Source: Beijerinckiaceae bacterium
Lineage (GTDB): Bacteria > Pseudomonadota > Alphaproteobacteria > Rhizobiales > Beijerinckiaceae
Reading direction: 5' to 3'
DNA length: 61,555 nucleotides
Assembly (NCBI GenBank): GCA_031291515.1
Contig: JARLIW010000099.1
Coordinates: 1-61,555, forward strand
Both the position numbers and the translations under genes were made by a program. Shown one piece after another: positions 46,125 to 54,980 of the stretch; position 1 is the stretch's first letter; every line of letters starts with the position of its first letter. The notes under the pieces are model-generated. The model ran no database searches. It had not been told where the DNA came from and worked only from the letters and a program-made list of their open reading frames with translations.

Positions 46125-46766
46125 ATGGCGCGACCGAAGGCCAGCGACTACGACGAAAAAAGAGTTTCCATTCTGAGCAAGGCGGCGAGCCTAATCGCTG
46201 AACGAGGCTATGCCGGTGCATCGCTGAGCCTGATCGCAAAGGAATGCGACTTCTCGAAGTCCCTGACCTATCATTACTATCCAGACAAGGACTCTCTGCT
46301 CTTCGATATTATTTTCTGCCACCTCAACGAGTTGGCCGAAACGGTGGAGGAGGCTGCGGCGCGGGCCAAATCGCCGCGGCGCAAGCTGGAGGCCATGGCG
46401 ATCGCGCTTCTCGAAGCCTATCGTGACCACGACGCCGAACATGACGTCCAAATCTCCAGCCTCAAGCTGCTCTCGCCAGACAGGCAAGGCGTGCTGAAAA
46501 ACATCGAACGCCGCTTGGTGCGCATGTTTTCGGCGGTCATCGCCGAATTGCTGCCTTCAGGCGCGAACTCGGACGACCTCCTGAAGCCGCTCACCATGTC
46601 GTTGTTCGGCATGTTGAATTGGCATTACCTCTGGTTCAAGGAAGGCAAGGGAATGGAGCGAGCCGATTATGCGCGGCTTGCCTGCCGGCTCGTCGTTGAC
46701 GGATCGCGGAAGGTTACCGCGAGTCCACCGATAAAGCCGAGGCCGGAGGACGTCGTCCCCGGCTGA
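46125..46766 (+). CDS. paaR: TetR-family regulator of phenylacetate genes (PaaR-like)
   Basis: A protein of 213 residues. The N-terminus DEKRVSILSKAASLIAERGY and HTH SLSLIAKECDFSKSLTYHYYPDKDSLLF resemble PaaR-type regulators linked to paaK in many proteobacteria. It follows paaK by about 210 bp with its own promoter-like hexamers (TTGACC 45935, TATGGA 45958). It probably responds to phenylacetyl-CoA and binds the palindrome at 43475-43498. The symbol is by context and family look. Confidence 0.75.
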   Translation: MARPKASDYDEKRVSILSKAASLIAERGYAGASLSLIAKECDFSKSLTYHYYPDKDSLLFDIIFCHLNELAETVEEAAARAKSPRRKLEAMAIALLEAYRDHDAEHDVQISSLKLLSPDRQGVLKNIERRLVRMFSAVIAELLPSGANSDDLLKPLTMSLFGMLNWHYLWFKEGKGMERADYARLACRLVVDGSRKVTASPPIKPRPEDVVPG

Positions 46767-46775
46767 AAGCCGGGG
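46757..46775 (+). repeat. Perfect hairpin across the paaR stop codon
   Basis: CCCCGGCT (46757-46764) and AGCCGGGG (46768-46775) pair around GAA, placing the TGA stop inside the hairpin. No T run follows, so a classical terminator is not supported; it may stabilise the mRNA end or weaken readthrough. Confidence 0.5.
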
Positions 46776-47104
46776 AGGCAAACCTTGCGGATCAGCGATA
46801 CATGTTTTTTGATTTGCTCTGATTTTTTTCGCGTCGGACCTGTCCGGCAAACGGAACGTTGCTTTGATAGCGCTCGCCGACGGCGACGGGCTTCCCGCCT
46901 GGGGCCGCGACATAGAACGGGTCGATCATATCGCAGTGGTGCGTGGGGCGATCGAGCAAGGCCGGCCTGCGTCCGATCTCAATCACCCAAGAACTCGGCG
47001 GCGATCCGGCTCAAATTGTGATGCGGCGGGTCATTGCCTATTTGACGAATATCAAAGCCCGGAAAACGCGAATTGCGTTTTGCGGGCGATGAAGGAAAAC
47101 GCCC

Positions 47105-47215
47105 GGCAGGACTTTTATCGCCTATATAAACTCTCGAATTGACGAAATCGAGGTCGATGACGGCGTCGTGCGCATCGTCGGCTCGCGGCGCAATCCTTAT
47201 CACACGCCACGGAAG
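47105..47215 (+). pseudogene. Fragment of a serine-recombinase C-terminus
   Basis: The frame reads INSRIDEIEVDDGVVRIVGSRRNP, which resembles the LIDEIEVDDGVVRIVGRKDVL end of large serine recombinases on phages and conjugative elements. Nothing upstream (46767-47100) keeps the frame or shows the resolvase domain. It suggests a former integration near the junction of the paa cluster and the next island. Confidence 0.4.
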
Positions 47216-47985
47216 GCGGGAGCGCGCTTTTCCAAAAAGGCTGTCCATCCCTCTTTGTAGTCCGCGCTGGCAAAGCAAGCCGCGATCGCGGCACGCGCCT
47301 GTTCCACCTTGTGCGCGTCGGGTGGGAATGAGGCGTCAACCGAAAGCTTCGAGGCCTTAATCGTCAGTGACGCGTTGGATGCGACCGTTTCGGCGTATTC
47401 GCGAACCGTGCTTTCCAATGCTCCAACGGCGAGCATCCGGTCGACGAGCCCAATCGCAAGCGCTTCCGCGGCGTCTAACCGGCGCGCGGAAAAGAGGACG
47501 TCCTTCGCACGCGACGGGCCCACCGCTTGAACCAGGCGAGACACCGCATCGAGGTCGTAGCCAAGTCCCAGCCGCGCCGCCGGGATCGAAAACCGCGCGT
47601 TGACGGCCGCAAACCGCAAATCGCAAGCCAAGGCGAGCGCCACTCCCCCTCCGACGCAATGACCAGAAATCATGGCAATTGTCGGCTTTTCAAAAGCCTG
47701 AATCGACCGAAGCGCGGCCGAACCCGCCGCTTCGTAGTCCAGCGCGGCGTCGGCCGTCGCCCGGGAATCGGCGAATTCGGAAATGTCCGCGCCGGAGACA
47801 AAAGCTTCCTCCCCGTCGCCCCGGACAACGACGACGCCCACGCATGGATCGGTCTTCAGCTCCGCGAAGATCTCCGGAACAGCGCGCCACATAGAAAGCG
47901 TGACGGCGTTCCGCCGTGCCGGGTTTGCGAACGTCACCCATCCAATTGAGCCGTCGACATCAACCCGCACTTCGCTCGTTTTCAT
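47200..47985 (-). CDS. Enoyl-CoA hydratase/isomerase
   Basis: A crotonase-fold protein of 261 residues. The blocks VTFANPARRNAVTLSMW, VSGADISEF and ISGHCVGGGVALALACD provide the oxyanion hole. The region IPAARLGLGYDLDAVSRL has Ala and Gly where hydratases carry the catalytic Glu residues, so isomerase, decarboxylase or hydrolase chemistry is possible. GGAGGT lies before ATG 47985. It is the last gene of a unit with the SnoaL-like gene and the CoA-transferase, pointing to CoA-thioester processing. Confidence 0.82.
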   Translation of the reverse strand: MKTSEVRVDVDGSIGWVTFANPARRNAVTLSMWRAVPEIFAELKTDPCVGVVVVRGDGEEAFVSGADISEFADSRATADAALDYEAAGSAALRSIQAFEKPTIAMISGHCVGGGVALALACDLRFAAVNARFSIPAARLGLGYDLDAVSRLVQAVGPSRAKDVLFSARRLDAAEALAIGLVDRMLAVGALESTVREYAETVASNASLTIKASKLSVDASFPPDAHKVEQARAAIAACFASADYKEGWTAFLEKRAPAFRGV

Positions 47986-48036
47986 CCAGACCTCCATCGG
48001 CAGCGCAATGCTTTAGTGCAACCTGACGAAATACCT

Positions 48037-48483
48037 CTATTGAAGGGCATCCAGCTGGAATGTCGTTGCTTCAAGCGCAAGATGCCGTCGTGCAAATCTC
48101 CACAGGCCATCCTCCTTGACCAACAGATCGTCGTAGGTGCCGCAATCGACGATCGAAGGGAGCGTGTTCGGGACGCCGTTGTACGCCACGAGGTAACAGC
48201 GGCCTCTCACGGAGTCGGTTTGAAGCTGTTCAAGATGGACGCCGCTGTTCCAGTGGCGCCGGTATTTGGTGCCGCGTCGAGCCCGGTCTCGTTCCTTCCA
48301 GAGCTTCAGGTTGTCGCGGCCTTCGACGCGGACGGCAAGTTTCCCGATCTCCAGAATGCCCGTCGCCGTAAAGCACTGCGCATAGAGTTCGGCGTCGGCC
48401 TCATCGCTCGCCAAGTTATAAATCGCGTAAAGATTCATTATCTCGACGTAGTCGGCGGGGTTCGGTGTCTTGGGAAGGGTCAT
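48037..48483 (-). CDS. SnoaL/NTF2-like protein
   Basis: A cone-fold protein of 148 residues, related to SnoaL_4 and small subunits of ring-hydroxylating dioxygenases (ADYVEIMNLYAIYNLASDEADAELYAQCF at the start, split in two, and YDDLLVKEDGLWRFARRHL near the end). Members act as isomerases, dehydratases or partners of oxygenases. A GAGGT signal is 7 nt before ATG. No oxygenase alpha subunit is nearby, so it likely acts as a stand-alone enzyme between the CoA-transferase and hydratase genes. Confidence 0.75.
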   Translation of the reverse strand: MTLPKTPNPADYVEIMNLYAIYNLASDEADAELYAQCFTATGILEIGKLAVRVEGRDNLKLWKERDRARRGTKYRRHWNSGVHLEQLQTDSVRGRCYLVAYNGVPNTLPSIVDCGTYDDLLVKEDGLWRFARRHLALEATTFQLDALQ

Positions 48484-48554
48484 TGGCGGTACCTCAAATG
48501 ATGATTGTCGTGATGCTTGCTTCGTGAAGGCGCGGCCATGGCTCGCGTTCTGCT

Positions 48555-49766
48555 CTACTGCTCAGGGAATCCCCCTGGGTTGACCCCGGTGTCGAAACGG
48601 TCCTTCAAGCCCAATTCCGCCATCACCTCGTCCGTGTGTTCCCCCAAAAGAGGAGGCGGTCTGCGAATCGTCTGCGGCGTTCCGGATAACTTTATTGGAA
48701 ACCCCAAGGTCCGGATCTTCCCCTCGACTGGATGATCGATTTCGAGGACCATCTGCCGCTCGCGAACATGGTCGCTTTGCAACACCTGCTCATAGTTGAG
48801 AATGGGACCAGCCGGGATGCCTGCGTCCAAGAGCGCGGCCACCCAGTCGTCCACGGGCCGCGTGCGGAAAACGGCCTCCAGCAATTCGATGAGGACAAGC
48901 CTGTTGTGCATCCGGCTCTTCACATCCCGAAAGCGTTCGTCCTTCGCGAGATCCGGCCGATCCAGCATCTTGCACAGAGACAACCATAGTTTCTGGTTGG
49001 CGGCTCCGAGGACAAACCAACCGTCCAATGCGCGAACAGCCTGGTAGGGAGCGCTCATCCTATTGGCGGAGCCCATTGGTTGCGGTGGTTGCGCGGTGGC
49101 CCAATATTCCGTCGCCTCCCAAACCGACAGTCCCAACGCGGCATCGAATAGCGAGGCGTCGATATATTGGCCCTTGCCGTTCGTCTGCCGCGCGATCAAC
49201 GCGCATAAAATGCCATATGTCGCGAAGAGTCCCGCACCGAGATCGCCAACGGAAATGCCCGATTTGACAGGCTCCTGGCCAAGAATGCCCATTGCGCTCA
49301 TCACACCAGACATGGCTTGAGCGATCAGGTCGTAACCTGGACGATCCGCCCAAGGGCCGGTCTGCCCGAAGCCCGAGATGCTGGCATAGATCAGCCTGGG
49401 ATTGTGGCGGGACAGCGTTTCGTAATCGATCCCAAGCCGGGCCGAGGCGCCTGGCCGGTTGTTCTCAATCAACACATCCGCCGTCGCGGCAAGCTTGTAA
49501 AACACCTCGCGTCCGGTGGGACTTTTGAGATCCAGCGCCATGCTCCGCTTGTTCCTATTCAGCGCCATGAACCCAGGGCTGTCCAAGCCCTTGCCTCGGA
49601 TCCCCATCGATTTGCGTGTGCTGTCGCCCGATCCCGGCGGCTCGACCTTGATCACGTCAGCCCCCATGTCCCCGAGCAGCATCGCGCAATAAGGCCCCGC
49701 AAGGACTTGACTTAGATCGAGCACCTTTATCCCCGAGAGCGCCGAATTTTTTTCCATGTCTCGCAC
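48555..49766 (-). CDS. CaiB/BaiF-type (class III) CoA-transferase
   Basis: A protein of 403 residues. The start KVLDLSQVLAGPYCAMLLGD followed by MGADVIKVEPPGSGD is diagnostic; the catalytic Asp is in ISVGDLGAGLFATYG (about 180). It moves CoA between acids without ATP. The start is GTG 49766 with GGAGAT 5 nt before. It is first of a three-gene unit and divergent from the SDR at 50042, with a shared promoter region containing TTRGTAT motifs. Confidence 0.9.
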   Translation of the reverse strand: MRDMEKNSALSGIKVLDLSQVLAGPYCAMLLGDMGADVIKVEPPGSGDSTRKSMGIRGKGLDSPGFMALNRNKRSMALDLKSPTGREVFYKLAATADVLIENNRPGASARLGIDYETLSRHNPRLIYASISGFGQTGPWADRPGYDLIAQAMSGVMSAMGILGQEPVKSGISVGDLGAGLFATYGILCALIARQTNGKGQYIDASLFDAALGLSVWEATEYWATAQPPQPMGSANRMSAPYQAVRALDGWFVLGAANQKLWLSLCKMLDRPDLAKDERFRDVKSRMHNRLVLIELLEAVFRTRPVDDWVAALLDAGIPAGPILNYEQVLQSDHVRERQMVLEIDHPVEGKIRTLGFPIKLSGTPQTIRRPPPLLGEHTDEVMAELGLKDRFDTGVNPGGFPEQ

Positions 49767-49840
49767 AATTTATCTCCGCCCGGCCGCGGGCTTGTTGAAA
49801 CCAACCGTCATCGAGGCGAACACCCCTCCATCGACGACGC

Positions 49841-49874
49841 TTGACATGTTAGTATCATGTTTTCATCATACCAA
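49841..49874 (+). promoter_or_regulatory. Promoter with 26-bp inverted repeat in a divergent region
   Basis: TTGACA (49841-49846) and CATCAT (49864-49869) with a 17-nt spacer form a plus-strand promoter. Arms TTAGTATCATG (49849-49859) and CATCATACCAA (49864-49874) around TTTT are complementary at 9 of 11 places. A further TTAGTATATCAG lies at about 49884-49895. The same TTRGTA..ATCAGA type recurs before the ABC-transporter operon near 55787. The FCD-GntR protein at 52386 is the likely binder. Confidence 0.55.
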
Positions 49875-50041
49875 TTACATTAGTTAGTATATCAGATGAT
49901 GTTGGGGGCGCAAGCGTTTGGAGAAGGCGCTTTAAACATCGCGCTTCGCATGGGCCGCCAGAAGAGCCGGGGGTCCTGGGACAGGCCTTGGCGTCTTGAA
50001 GGCTTGCGACCATACACCGGCCATAAGGAGTGACGACAAAA

Positions 50042-50812
50042 ATGAGCGAAAACCTAAAAGGCAAAGTTGCCCTCATCACGGGATCCACAAGAGGGATCGG
50101 CCGGGCCATCGCGATAAGCATGGCGGAGGCCGGCTGCAACATCGTGATCTCGTCGCGGCGGCAAGATGCTTGCGACGATTTGGCTGCCGAGATCAACGCG
50201 CAATCTGATCATGTCAGCGCGCTTGCCTGCGCCGCCAACATCGCCGAGAAAGAAGACCTGCGTCGATTGACGGACGCGACGTTGCAGAAATGGGGCCGGA
50301 TCGATATTTTGATCTGCAACGCGGCCACCAATCCGTACTACGGGACGATGAGCGGCATCAGCGATGACGCGTTCCGGACGATCCTGAGCAACAACATCCT
50401 GTCGAACCATTGGCTCGTCCAATTCGCGCGGCCGGGGATGGTCGAGCAGCGGGACGGCGTCATAATCGTCGTTTCGTCGATCGGCGGCCTTCGCGGTTCA
50501 TCCGTCATCGGCGCCTACAACATCTCAAAAGCCGCCGACATGCAGCTAGTTCGCAATCTTGCAATGGAGCTCGGACCCTATGGCATCCGGGTCAACTGTT
50601 TGGCTCCAGGTCTGATCAAAACCGACTTCTCAAAGGCGATTTGGAACGACGCGGAAAAGCGGCGACAGCATGAATCGCTTACACCGCTGAGACGTATCGG
50701 CGAACCCGCGGATATCGCGGGCGCGGCCCTTTTCCTGGCCTCCCCGGCCAGCCGGTTCCTCACGGGGCAGACGATCGTGGTGGACGGGGGAGCCACAATC
50801 GTAGGGCTGTGA
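50042..50812 (+). CDS. Short-chain dehydrogenase/reductase
   Basis: A classical SDR of 256 residues: TGSTRGIGRAIAISMAEAG (about 14-32) for NAD(P), CNAAT around 90, and the active-site YNISKAA (Y-x-x-x-K) near 155-161. It ends with VVDGGATIVGL. ATG 50042 follows AAGGAG; a GTG at 50030 lies inside that signal and is unlikely. It probably oxidises an alcohol or reduces a ketone in the island pathway and is followed by an amidase gene 62 bp on. Confidence 0.85.
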   Translation: MSENLKGKVALITGSTRGIGRAIAISMAEAGCNIVISSRRQDACDDLAAEINAQSDHVSALACAANIAEKEDLRRLTDATLQKWGRIDILICNAATNPYYGTMSGISDDAFRTILSNNILSNHWLVQFARPGMVEQRDGVIIVVSSIGGLRGSSVIGAYNISKAADMQLVRNLAMELGPYGIRVNCLAPGLIKTDFSKAIWNDAEKRRQHESLTPLRRIGEPADIAGAALFLASPASRFLTGQTIVVDGGATIVGL

Positions 50813-50874
50813 GCCCGTTACGTCAGCCAAACTCACAAATCCAGCATGTCTCAACTCGCATCAAAGGCTCCCAG

Positions 50875-52344
50875 ATGGATCTCGCCCAGCTCTCCGCAAC
50901 GGAAACCACCGGTCTCGTGAAGACCGGCCAGTTGAGCATCGTCGAAAGCATAACGGCTTCCCTTGACCGGGTCGCGATGGGAAATCCGCTCATCAACGCC
51001 GTCTGCACGGTGAACCATCGCGCACTGGAACAAGCGGCGCAAGCCGAAGCCAGGCTCCGGTCCGGCCAAGCGGCGCGGCCCCTCGAAGGCGTCCCTTTCG
51101 TGGCCAAGGATAATCTTCTGACGTCCGGCCTTCTGACGACGTTCGGCTCGTTGTTGTACCGGGACTCGGTCCCGGCCGAAACCTCTCTTTCGGTTCAGCG
51201 CATGTTGGACGCCGGCGCGATCCTCATCGGCAAAAGCAATCTCCCGGAATTCGCCCACGACATCAACAGCGTCAACGCGCTATTCGGGCTCACCCGCAAT
51301 CCCGTCGACTTGAACGTGACCGCCGGTGGATCGAGCGGCGGCACGGCGGCGGCGGTCGCGGGCGGCCTGACCCCTGTCGGACTCGGCACGGACTTGGGCG
51401 GATCCATCCGAATCCCGTCGTCCTTCTGCGGCATCTGTGGACTGCGGCCCTCGGCTGGCCGGATCCCGGTCCATCCATCGGAGTTCGCATGGGACACGCT
51501 TGTCGCCCACGTGCATGGGCCGATGACGAGGACGGTGCCTGACTTGGGCCTGCTCCTTTCCGTATTGGCGGGTCCCGACGATCGTGACCCGATGTCCCTG
51601 CCGGCCTCGCCAGCGGACTATGTTGCGGCGGCCTCCGGCAACCACGACCTCCTCGGCCGCCGGGGTGGCTTGTTGATGAACCTCATGGACCTCGTCGCCA
51701 TCGACGCGGAAGTCGAGAGACTTGTGAGCCAGGCGGCGTCCGACCTATCGGACCTCGGGTGCGTCCTGGACAATGCAAGGCTCGACGCAAGTCACGTCAA
51801 GCCGGCCGTCAACGGAACGCGTGCGTTCGGCATGGTGGCACGCTACGCGGAGATCTACCGGAACTCCGGAGAGGTACTATCGGCCGCTTTGAAATCGCAG
51901 GTCGGCGGCGCGATGGGCGTCGACCTTCTGGCCCTCGCGGACTCCGAACGACACAGGAGCATGTTTTACCATGCCGTCGCGCGGCTCCTTGAACACTTCG
52001 ATTTCCTCGTTTGCCCAACCGTTGCCGTGCCTGCGATGCGGCTCGACGAACCACTGCCCCGCAGTGTTGGCGGCCACCCCATCTCGAGCTTCTACGACGT
52101 GTTCTACGCTTGTTACGCCTTCAGCCTGACTGGCCTCCCCAGCGTCTCGGTGCCATGTGGTTTCACATCAGCCGGGCTGCCGGTCGGTCTGCAGATCATC
52201 GGCCGCAGGCATCGTGACGACAACCTGCTTGAGGTCGCGTCATGCTATGCGCGTCACCATCCCGAGCATTTCCGGAGTCCGGGCATTTCAACCTCGATCG
52301 CAAATGACGCGTCACTGGCCACCCGCGGTGTCACGATAGGCTGA
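50875..52344 (+). CDS. Amidase-signature family hydrolase
   Basis: A protein of 489 residues with the full Ser-cisSer-Lys triad: Lys78 in FVAKDN, the Gly/Ser-rich TAGGSSGGTAAAVAGG (about 149-164; Ser153) and nucleophile Ser177 in GTDLGGSIRIPSS. It hydrolyses an amide to acid and ammonia. The start MDLAQLSATE (ATG 50875) is typical; the signal upstream is weak, suggesting coupling to the SDR. Its presence suggests that the imported substrate has an amide bond. Confidence 0.87.
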   Translation: MDLAQLSATETTGLVKTGQLSIVESITASLDRVAMGNPLINAVCTVNHRALEQAAQAEARLRSGQAARPLEGVPFVAKDNLLTSGLLTTFGSLLYRDSVPAETSLSVQRMLDAGAILIGKSNLPEFAHDINSVNALFGLTRNPVDLNVTAGGSSGGTAAAVAGGLTPVGLGTDLGGSIRIPSSFCGICGLRPSAGRIPVHPSEFAWDTLVAHVHGPMTRTVPDLGLLLSVLAGPDDRDPMSLPASPADYVAAASGNHDLLGRRGGLLMNLMDLVAIDAEVERLVSQAASDLSDLGCVLDNARLDASHVKPAVNGTRAFGMVARYAEIYRNSGEVLSAALKSQVGGAMGVDLLALADSERHRSMFYHAVARLLEHFDFLVCPTVAVPAMRLDEPLPRSVGGHPISSFYDVFYACYAFSLTGLPSVSVPCGFTSAGLPVGLQIIGRRHRDDNLLEVASCYARHHPEHFRSPGISTSIANDASLATRGVTIG

Positions 52345-52385
52345 GGTCGGGTGCCCAAGCCCAATGTCATCGACATCAGGAACGT

Positions 52386-53174
52386 TCACTGACCGCGACG
52401 ATTCCTGTTCTCAACGAGAGCAAGCAATGGGACGAAGTCGTCGCGCTTGATGTTGGTATGATCTTGCATGAGCTTCTGCACCAGATCGGCTTCGCCTTCG
52501 CTGATGGCCTTGGCAATCGCAAGGTGCTCGGCAGCGGAAACCTTCAACCGACCCGGTATCCCGAACGTGTGATTCCGGTAACTCCCGATTCGCTGGCGCG
52601 TCTGTCGCGCCGCCGTTTCGAGGTATCGGTTCTTCGCGCCCTTGTAGATGGCATCATGGAAGGACTGGTTGGCGGCCAGATAGTCATCGATCGAAATATC
52701 CTCAGCCCGTTGAGTCGCTTCCGCGAGAGCGGCCAGTTCCGCTCGTTCCTCAAAGCTCATGCGCAACGCGCAATATCGGGCACACAAACTTTCGAGGTCA
52801 CCCATAAATTCGAAAAGCTGGATTAGTTCGGACGCATCCATGCTTGTGACGTAACTTCCCGACCTCGGCCGGACATCGACAAGGCCGACCGACGCAAGAC
52901 GTCCGATCGCATCACGGACAGGCATGCGTGACACGTGAAAACGAGCCGCCAGTTCCCTTTCATCGATTCTCGCGCCTGGTGCCAAGCGGCCCAAGATGAT
53001 GTCGGCTTCGAGCTCGCGGACGATCTCGTCCCGCGAGAACGAATCCTTTTCCTCTCCGAGGCCTACATCAGTGGCTGGCGGGGCGGACGAGGACGCGCGA
53101 TCCGCCTTGACACTGCGTCGTGGCTTAGGTTGGACCTCGATTTGCGACTTCGATTGCGAGATTTTTTTCAACAT
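52386..53174 (-). CDS. GntR-family regulator with FCD domain
   Basis: A protein of 262 residues. After a low-complexity N-terminal tail of about 50 residues comes the winged HTH (IVRELEADIILGRLAPGARI, then ELAARFHVSRMPVRDAIGRL at about 71-90), then the all-helical FCD ligand domain with a metal-type His pattern (NQSFHDAIYKGAKN, SAAEHLAIAKAI, MQDHTNI). Such proteins sense organic acids. It closes the ABC-transporter operon, 16 bp after the binding-protein gene. It is the only regulator of the island and probably binds the TTRGTAT motifs. Confidence 0.87.
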   Translation of the reverse strand: MLKKISQSKSQIEVQPKPRRSVKADRASSSAPPATDVGLGEEKDSFSRDEIVRELEADIILGRLAPGARIDERELAARFHVSRMPVRDAIGRLASVGLVDVRPRSGSYVTSMDASELIQLFEFMGDLESLCARYCALRMSFEERAELAALAEATQRAEDISIDDYLAANQSFHDAIYKGAKNRYLETAARQTRQRIGSYRNHTFGIPGRLKVSAAEHLAIAKAISEGEADLVQKLMQDHTNIKRDDFVPLLALVENRNRRGQ

Positions 53175-53190
53175 TATCAATGCGCTTCCA

Positions 53191-54129
53191 TCAATTCGCC
53201 TGCGCCCGCATAAGTGGCTTGTCGTAAACAAAATCGTCCCAATTCACCGCTTTTTTCAATTTGCCCGATTTCGCCAACTGGGCTTCGACGGACTTAAGAT
53301 ACGCGACGGAGTCCGGCATCATCCTAACCTTGTAGTCCATCTTGGCCATCAAAAGCTTCGTTAAATCAAGATCGAGCTTTAGAAACGAAGAAACCTCCTG
53401 CGCCGCTTGGTCCGGGTTCGAATGGATGAAATCGGTCGCTTGCACGAGCGCCTTCATGAATGAGGCCGCCGCGTCTGGATTCCGTTCCGCCCACGTCTTG
53501 TTCAGATAGACGAAACTGCGGTTGTTGATGATCCCGATGTTGTCTCTTATCAGTTTAGCCCCCTTCACTGATCGTAATATCCGGGTCAACCAAGGCTCGT
53601 AGGCTGCCGCGGCGTCGATGTCCCCCCGCTCCAAGGCCGCCAGCATTTCGGGAGGCTCGACCGGCACAATATTGTAATCATTAGCGTTCAGGCCGAGCTT
53701 GCTTATGAAGGCATTCCAAAACACCTCGCTAGCGCTTCCCAGCACAACGCCGATGCGCTTGCCTTTGAGTGCGGCCACGTCGGCCACGCCCTTTCCGACT
53801 ATGCCCATGTATTGCTGAACCTGCAACATTTCCGCCGCAACAACCACGTCGGGATCCAAAGCATTCGTCTGGATCCCGGCCTGTTCGCCTCCGAAGACAG
53901 CCTGGACTTGGTTCCTAACGAGGAAAGGGACCATCGCGGAACCGGAGGCTCCTGTATTCAGCGTAACGTCGAGTCCATTCTTCTCGAAGAAACCGCCCAC
54001 CTTTCCAATGTAAAACGCGGCAAGGGACGGGTCGATGCCGGTTGCCACGGTCATCTTGATCGCGGAGGCGGCATGGGATTGCCCCGCGAGCGACATCATC
54101 AACAATATGGAAACCAACAGCTTTTTCAC
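53191..54129 (-). CDS. ABC transporter substrate-binding protein (SsuA/TauA/NMT1-like), first copy
   Basis: A periplasmic protein of 312 residues with a signal peptide (MKKLLVSILLMMSLAGQSHA, cut before ASAIK). Its NMT1/SsuA-like fold has VGGFFEKNGLDVTLNTGASG, ALKGKRIGVVLGSASEVFWN and PEMLAALERGDIDAAAAYEPW. The ligand class ranges over sulfonates, nitrate, pyrimidine precursors and aromatic acids. The start is GTG at 54129 with GGAGAA upstream. It is about 55% identical by eye to the second binding protein at 58430. Confidence 0.87.
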   Translation of the reverse strand: MKKLLVSILLMMSLAGQSHAASAIKMTVATGIDPSLAAFYIGKVGGFFEKNGLDVTLNTGASGSAMVPFLVRNQVQAVFGGEQAGIQTNALDPDVVVAAEMLQVQQYMGIVGKGVADVAALKGKRIGVVLGSASEVFWNAFISKLGLNANDYNIVPVEPPEMLAALERGDIDAAAAYEPWLTRILRSVKGAKLIRDNIGIINNRSFVYLNKTWAERNPDAAASFMKALVQATDFIHSNPDQAAQEVSSFLKLDLDLTKLLMAKMDYKVRMMPDSVAYLKSVEAQLAKSGKLKKAVNWDDFVYDKPLMRAQAN

Positions 54130-54173
54130 ATGATTTCTCCGTGCCGTGTCGTGATGAATTTCGTTTGTCGAGT

Positions 54174-54980
54174 TCAGGTGACCGGGCCGTAGCGGTGCGC
54201 AAAACGGTAAATGCCCATTCTAAACAGCCGATCGGCGGCGAATCCGAGCAAGCCAAGCGTGAGAAGGGAAACGAAAATGTCGTCGACCAGCATGAAAAGC
54301 CGCCCGTTCCACAGCATGACGCCCAGCCCGTGCGGCGCGGAAATCATTTCCGCCGCGACAATCGTCGTGAACGAATTCGCCATGGCGAGGCGCATTCCGG
54401 TCAAGATGAACGGAACCGTCGCCGGCAAAGCAACAAGGGTGTACATCTGCCATCGCGTGGCCCCGAGCGCGAGCGCCGCGCGCGTCATGTTCTTGTGAAT
54501 GGATGCAACACCGGCAGCCGTGTTCAAGATGACGATGAATATCGTGGTGTAAACGATCAGGAACACCTTTCCTTCTTCGCCGATCCCGAACCAGATAACG
54601 GCGATGGTGATCAAAGCCGTGGCGGGGATGAAGCGGAGGAACTCGGTCCAGGGCTCGACCAGGCGTCGCACCGATGCGAAACTCCCAATTGTAAGACCTA
54701 TGGGGATGCCGAGCGCCGAACCAAGGAAAAAGCCGAGAAAGATCCGTTGAAGACTTGCAAGCATGTCGATCTCCAGATCGCCACTGCGCAGAAGCTCCCA
54801 GGCCTTCACGAAGACTTCGATCGGAGGCGGGAACAGAATCGACTTCACGAGGTAAATCGACGCCAAGTGCCATGCGATGAACAGTGCGGAAAAACTGACG
54901 AGGTAAGGCAGAATGCCGCTCGCAAGGCGGAACGCCCACGTCGTCTTCACATGAATAGTCGTGACAGCAAAAGTGCTCAT
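54174..54980 (-). CDS. ABC transporter permease (SsuC/TauC-like)
   Basis: An inner-membrane protein of 268 residues with about six membrane segments and the transport-permease loop typical of BPD transporters (ALALGATRWQMYTLVALPAT, about 175-194, EAA-type motif). It overlaps the ATPase gene by four bases (ATGA at 54977) and is 44 bp before the binding-protein gene. Confidence 0.9.
   Translation of the reverse strand: MSTFAVTTIHVKTTWAFRLASGILPYLVSFSALFIAWHLASIYLVKSILFPPPIEVFVKAWELLRSGDLEIDMLASLQRIFLGFFLGSALGIPIGLTIGSFASVRRLVEPWTEFLRFIPATALITIAVIWFGIGEEGKVFLIVYTTIFIVILNTAAGVASIHKNMTRAALALGATRWQMYTLVALPATVPFILTGMRLAMANSFTTIVAAEMISAPHGLGVMLWNGRLFMLVDDIFVSLLTLGLLGFAADRLFRMGIYRFAHRYGPVT

Noticed and set aside
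46757-46775. Hairpin at the paaR stop as a Rho-independent terminator
   Set aside because: The stem is perfect, but no T run follows; kept only as a repeat.
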